A program made the position numbers and the translations under genes. A stretch of DNA of 8,215 nucleotides from Calidifontimicrobium sp964618555. Its GTDB lineage: Bacteria > Pseudomonadota > Gammaproteobacteria > Burkholderiales > Burkholderiaceae_C. The notes beneath the pieces were generated by a model, which was not told the origin of the DNA, did not search any database, and saw only the letters and a program-made list of their open reading frames with translations. Positions 5,157 through 8,215 of this stretch are shown here, one piece after another. The stretch spans positions 1 through 8,215 of the forward strand of contig CAZUBF010000153.1 in assembly GCA_964618555.1 (NCBI GenBank). The letters are read 5' to 3'. Each line of letters begins with the position of its first letter. Position 1 is the first letter of the stretch.

Positions 5157-6622
5157 GGTCGGGTCTCCGTGTGCGGCGCGGTTTCGAGGCGCTGCCACAG
5201 CGCCGTCACGGCATAGGCGCGCCAGGGACGCCAGGCGGCGGCACGTTCGCGCACGAGGGCGATGTCGTTCTCGCCGAGCGCCTGGCGCACGCCCAGGTCG
5301 CCGGCCGGGAACGCGTCGGGCCAGGCGAGCGCGCGCATCGCGATCAGCTGCGCGGTCCAGTCGCCGATGCCGGGCAGCAACTGCAACGCCGCCAGCGTCG
5401 GCGCCAGCGGCGCGCCGCGGTGCAGCGCGATGCGCCCCTCGGCCACCGCCTGCGCCAGCGCGTGCAGCGCCGCGGCGCGCCGGCGCACCAGCCCGACGGC
5501 GGCCAGCGCCTCGGCGCCGGCGTCGGCCAGCGTCGCGGCGTCGGGGAAGGCCTGGCGCAGATCGTTGCACGGCGCGTCGACCGGCGCGCCGTAGCGCTCG
5601 ACCAATCGCGCGGTCAGCGTGCGCGCCGCGGCGACGCTGACCTGCTGGCCCAGCACCGCGCGCGCGGCGGCCTCGAAGCCGTCGAAGCCGCCGATCACCC
5701 GCAGTCCGTCGCGTGCGCCCAGCGGCGCCAGCGCCACGCCGACGGCGGCCGGATCGGCGTCGAGGTCCAGCCCCTGGCGCACGCGCTCGACGACGGCGCC
5801 CAGCGCCGGCACGAGCGCGTCGGCCACGCGCAGTTCCACTTCGGCGCGGTCGGCGGGCCAGTCGACGCGCACCCAGCCGGCGACGCGGCTTGCGCGGTGC
5901 TCGACCGCGACGGTGCGCCACAGCGTGCGCGCCTCGACGTCGACCGCCTCGACGCCGGGCACGGCGCGCGCGCGCAGGAACGCGAGCACGCCTTCGACGT
6001 CGTACGGCGGGCGGTAGCCCAGGCGCACGACGAGCGCGCCGCCGTCGCGTGCCGCGGCGCTGGTGCGCCGCAAGGCCATCGGCTGCAGGCGGTAGCGCTG
6101 AGCGAACGCCGCGTGGAAGCGGCGCAGGCTGGCGTAGCCGCTCGCCAGCGCGACCTCGGTGACGGGCAGTGCCGTGTCCGTGAGCAGCTGCTTGGCCAGC
6201 AGCAGCCGCTGCGTGTCGAGGAAGGCCTGCGGCGACACGCCGTGTGCCTGCTGGAAGATGCGCCGCAGGTGCCGCTCGGTGATGCCCAGCCGCGCCGCGA
6301 CGTGGCCCAGGTACGGCGCCTGGCCGGCGCGCGCCGCGTGTTCGAGCAGGCGTGCCGCTTGCTGTGCCAGCGCCTGCGGCGAGTCGACGAGCGACAAGCC
6401 CGGCGCCAGTTCGGGACGGCAGCGCAGGCAGGGCCGGAAGCCGGCCTGCTCGGCCTGCGCGGCGAGCGCGAAGAAGCGGCAGTTGCGCCGCTGCGGCGTG
6501 CGCACGCGGCACACCGGGCGACAGTAGATGCCGGTCGAGGTGACGCCGACGAACAGCTGCCCGTCGAAGCGCGCGTCGCGTGCCTTCAGCGCGAGGTAGG
6601 CGGCGTCGGCGTCGAGGACCAT
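5153..6622 (-). CDS. alkA: Ada N-terminal / AraC-type regulator / AlkA 3-methyladenine glycosylase fusion
   Basis: Three-part protein of 489 residues that senses and repairs methylated DNA in the cytoplasm. Residues 1-75 are the Ada zinc domain: C34 and C38 in GIYCRPVC and C65 and C68 in PCLRC match the four E. coli Ada zinc ligands, the first being the acceptor of the methyl group from phosphotriesters. Residues about 84-186 are an AraC double helix-turn-helix (LGITERHLRRIFQQAHGVSP, EVALASGYASLRRFHAAF). Residues about 195-480 are AlkA: N-terminal domain, ALGQQVSV, the helix-hairpin-helix LLPGIGDWTAQLIAMRAL (415-432) and D442 in FPAGDLGVRQ, aligning with catalytic Asp238 of E. coli AlkA. E. 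coli keeps glycosylase and sensor apart; fused forms occur elsewhere, for example in mycobacteria. The methylated form probably activates its own operon. The ATG at 6622 has no Shine-Dalgarno and may be leaderless. ogt follows with a 4-nt overlap. Confidence 0.94.
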   Translation of the reverse strand: MVLDADAAYLALKARDARFDGQLFVGVTSTGIYCRPVCRVRTPQRRNCRFFALAAQAEQAGFRPCLRCRPELAPGLSLVDSPQALAQQAARLLEHAARAGQAPYLGHVAARLGITERHLRRIFQQAHGVSPQAFLDTQRLLLAKQLLTDTALPVTEVALASGYASLRRFHAAFAQRYRLQPMALRRTSAAARDGGALVVRLGYRPPYDVEGVLAFLRARAVPGVEAVDVEARTLWRTVAVEHRASRVAGWVRVDWPADRAEVELRVADALVPALGAVVERVRQGLDLDADPAAVGVALAPLGARDGLRVIGGFDGFEAAARAVLGQQVSVAAARTLTARLVERYGAPVDAPCNDLRQAFPDAATLADAGAEALAAVGLVRRRAAALHALAQAVAEGRIALHRGAPLAPTLAALQLLPGIGDWTAQLIAMRALAWPDAFPAGDLGVRQALGENDIALVRERAAAWRPWRAYAVTALWQRLETAPHTETRP

Positions 6623-6628
6623 GCGGCC

Positions 6629-6634
6629 ATGATA
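6629..6634 (-). promoter_or_regulatory. -10 element of the alkA-ogt operon, possible leaderless start
   Basis: The minus strand reads TATCAT, 5 of 6 matches to the -10 consensus. Its end lies 7 bases before the A of the ATG at 6622, so transcription would begin at or beside the start codon. The spaced -35 position is G+C-rich and unlike consensus, which would fit a promoter needing the methylated Ada-type activator. No E. coli-style ada box (AAAGCGCA) is visible. Confidence 0.45.
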
Positions 6635-6710
6635 GGCGTCGGCCGCACCGCGGCTCGCCGTTTTCGGACCTGTGCCCGCGCCGCCTGCACGGCACCGCGA
6701 GGCCGCTGCC

Positions 6711-6716
6711 TACAAT
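6711..6716 (+). promoter_or_regulatory. -10 element of the phosphohexomutase gene
   Basis: TACAAT matches the -10 consensus at 5 of 6 positions and predicts a start near 6723. I see no good -35 at 16-18 bp. Its last bases are part of an ATG (6715-6717) that is in frame with the gene, but that ATG would lie upstream of the transcript start. Confidence 0.45.
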
Positions 6717-6745
6717 GCCGCCGACCCGCGAACCGTCGCGGCAGC

Positions 6746-6750
6746 AGGAG
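6746..6750 (+). promoter_or_regulatory. Ribosome binding site deciding a GTG start
   Basis: AGGAG lies 9 bases before the GTG at 6760, a good spacing. The alternative in-frame ATG at 6715 has no Shine-Dalgarno. Confidence 0.7.
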
Positions 6751-6759
6751 CCTTGCACC

Positions 6760-8148
6760 GTGCGCGTCAGCCCTTCGGCCTTCAAGGCCTACGACATCCG
6801 CGGCATCGTCGGACAGACGATCGACGAGCGCTTCGCCGAGCATCTGGGCCGCGCGTTCGGCACCGAGGCCGTCGCCGCCGGCGAGCGCGCCGTGGTCGTC
6901 GGGCGCGACGGGCGCGTCTCGGGGCCGGGGCTCGTCGCCGCGCTCGCGCGCGGGCTGGCGGCTGCCGGCGTGGACGTCGTCGACCTCGGCGCGGTGACCA
7001 CGCCGATGGTCTACTACGTTGCCGCCACGCGCGGTGGGCACGGTTGCCGTTCCGGCATCCAGGTCACCGGCAGCCACAACCCGAAGGACTACAACGGGTT
7101 CAAGATGGTGCTCGCCGGACGCGCGATCTTCGGCGACGAGATCCAGCGCCTGCGCCGGCGCATCGAGGCCGAGGAATACGCCAGCGGCGGCGGGCGCATC
7201 GGCACGATGGACATCGTGCCCGAGTACCGCCACCGCATCGCATCCGACTGCCGGCTGGCGCGGCCGATGAAGATCGTCGTCGACTCGGGCAACGGCATCC
7301 CCGGCGCCAGCGCGCCCGACGTGCTGCGCGCGCTCGGCTGCGACGTGATCGACCTGTACAGCGCCGTCGACGGCGACTTCCCGAACCACCACCCGGACCC
7401 GAGCAAACCCGAGAACCTGGCCGACCTGATCAAGGTCGTGCATGCCACCGGCGCCGAGGTCGGGCTGGCCTTCGACGGCGACGGCGACCGCCTCGGCGTC
7501 GTCACCAAGGACGGGCACAACATCTTCCCCGACCGCCAGCTGATGCTGTTCGCGCGCGACATCCTGCAGCGCCACCCGGGCGCGCCGATCATCTTCGACG
7601 TCAAGTGCAGCCAGCGCCTGCCGGTGGCGATCCGCGAGGCGGGCGGGCGCCCGCTGATGTGGAAGACCGGGCACTCGCTGATCAAGGCCAAGCTCAAGGA
7701 GACCGGCGCGCCGATCGCCGGCGAGATGAGCGGGCACATCTTCTTCGGCGAACGCTGGTACGGCTTCGACGACGCCACCTACACCGCGGCGCGGCTGCTC
7801 GAGATCCTCAGCCGCCACGACGACCCCAGCGCGGTGCTCGACGCGCTGCCCGCCAGCTTCAGCACGCCCGAACTCAACGTCGCCTGCGCCGAGGGCGAGC
7901 CGCACGCCCTGGTGGCGAAGTTGCAGGCGCAGGCGAAGTTCCCCGGCGCCGAGATCACGACCATCGACGGGCTGCGCGCCGACTACCCCGACGGCTTCGG
8001 GCTGATCCGTGCGTCGAACACGACGCCGGTGCTGGTGATGCGCTTCGAGGGCCACACGAACGAGGCGCTGCACCGCATCGAGGCCGACTTCATGGCCGCG
8101 CTGCGCGCCGTCAAGCCCGACGCGAAGATCCAGGCCGCGCAGCACTGA
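6760..8148 (+). CDS. algC: Phosphomannomutase/phosphoglucomutase (AlgC type)
   Basis: Cytoplasmic alpha-D-phosphohexomutase that interconverts the 6- and 1-phosphates of mannose and glucose, feeding GDP-mannose, UDP-glucose and surface polysaccharide synthesis. 462 residues, close to the 463 of P. aeruginosa AlgC and similar throughout. The four-domain family signs are present: FKAYDIRG near the N terminus, the catalytic phosphoserine loop TGSHNP with S105, the Mg2+ site FDGDGDR (D239, D241, D243), the sugar-specificity loop GEMSGH (321-326) and the phosphate-binding RASNTTP (418-424). VDGDFPNHHPDP and MWKTGHSLIK are strongly AlgC-like. I chose the GTG at 6760 for its Shine-Dalgarno; the ATG at 6715 would add 15 residues with no family likeness. 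It is divergent from the repair operon, and nothing suggests a functional link. Whether mannose or glucose is the main substrate cannot be told from sequence. Confidence 0.95.
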   Translation: MRVSPSAFKAYDIRGIVGQTIDERFAEHLGRAFGTEAVAAGERAVVVGRDGRVSGPGLVAALARGLAAAGVDVVDLGAVTTPMVYYVAATRGGHGCRSGIQVTGSHNPKDYNGFKMVLAGRAIFGDEIQRLRRRIEAEEYASGGGRIGTMDIVPEYRHRIASDCRLARPMKIVVDSGNGIPGASAPDVLRALGCDVIDLYSAVDGDFPNHHPDPSKPENLADLIKVVHATGAEVGLAFDGDGDRLGVVTKDGHNIFPDRQLMLFARDILQRHPGAPIIFDVKCSQRLPVAIREAGGRPLMWKTGHSLIKAKLKETGAPIAGEMSGHIFFGERWYGFDDATYTAARLLEILSRHDDPSAVLDALPASFSTPELNVACAEGEPHALVAKLQAQAKFPGAEITTIDGLRADYPDGFGLIRASNTTPVLVMRFEGHTNEALHRIEADFMAALRAVKPDAKIQAAQH

Positions 8149-8176
8149 AGTGAACCTGCTCCTACGCGCTTCGCGC

Positions 8177-8197
8177 GCCCCCTCCCGAGGAGGGGGC
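8177..8197 (+). terminator. C/G-rich palindrome after algC, probable terminator or dispersed repeat
   Basis: GCCCCCTCC (8177-8185) and GGAGGGGGC (8189-8197) form a perfect 9-bp stem around a CGA loop, 28 bases after the stop. The preceding ACGCGCTTCGCGCG contains a second small hairpin. No T-run follows. From memory, near-identical palindromes recur at gene ends in Burkholderiales genomes, so this may be a dispersed repeat that also ends or stabilises transcripts. Confidence 0.5.
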
Positions 8198-8215
8198 ACC
8201 GCCAGCGGACCGGCA

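Noticed and set aside
5171..6997. 608-codon plus-strand frame opposite the Ada-AlkA gene
   Set aside because: Shadow of the fusion gene; translation is rich in Arg, Gln and Ala with no recognisable domain.
6586..8199. 537-codon minus-strand frame opposite algC
   Set aside because: Antisense shadow of a gene with all phosphohexomutase motifs intact.

Overview
The window is G+C-rich DNA that looks like an ordinary chromosomal stretch of a proteobacterium, most likely a betaproteobacterium of the Burkholderiales (Rubrivivax/Leptothrix/Methylibium-like). This rests on the red-type form IC RuBisCO sequence, the monohaem flavocytochrome c sulfide dehydrogenase pair, an AlgC-type phosphohexomutase and the C/G-rich palindrome after it. 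The lineage is inferred from remembered family sequences, not from a search. The genes suggest a facultative or obligate autotroph able to use reduced sulfur.

Layout, left to right. (1) 1-904, minus: 5' two thirds of cbbL, the RuBisCO large subunit, running off the left edge. (2) 905-1045: divergent cbb control region with overlapping promoters and two similar candidate CbbR sites. (3) 1046-2008, plus: cbbR, the LysR-type activator of the cbb operon, with an unusual Trp in its recognition helix. (4) 2009-2363: non-coding gap between convergent genes, with a hairpin after fccB. (5) 2364-4000, minus: fccA-fccB, the cytochrome and flavoprotein subunits of sulfide dehydrogenase, joined by an ATGA overlap. 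(6) 4162-6622, minus: a DNA alkylation repair operon, Ada/AraC/AlkA fusion then Ogt then a shortened EamA-type transporter, all joined by 4-nt overlaps. (7) 6760-8148, plus: phosphomannomutase/phosphoglucomutase, transcribed divergently from the repair operon and followed by a strong palindrome.

How the genes fit together. CbbR senses the metabolic state and drives the Calvin cycle operon beginning with cbbL. FccAB oxidises sulfide in the periplasm and passes electrons to cytochrome c, a plausible electron source for CO2 fixation. The repair operon pairs a methyl-phosphotriester sensor fused to a 3-methyladenine glycosylase with a separate O6-methylguanine methyltransferase, the same functions E. 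coli distributes over Ada, AlkA and Ogt. The sugar mutase supplies mannose-1-P or glucose-1-P for surface polysaccharide and is unrelated to its neighbours.

I see no phage, insertion sequence, CRISPR, tRNA, rRNA or clearly new system. The points most worth checking are the CbbR Ser-to-Trp change, the apparent in-frame internal deletion in the EamA transporter, the compact overlapping cbb promoters, the probably leaderless Ada-AlkA gene and a lipobox-like cysteine in the FccB signal peptide.
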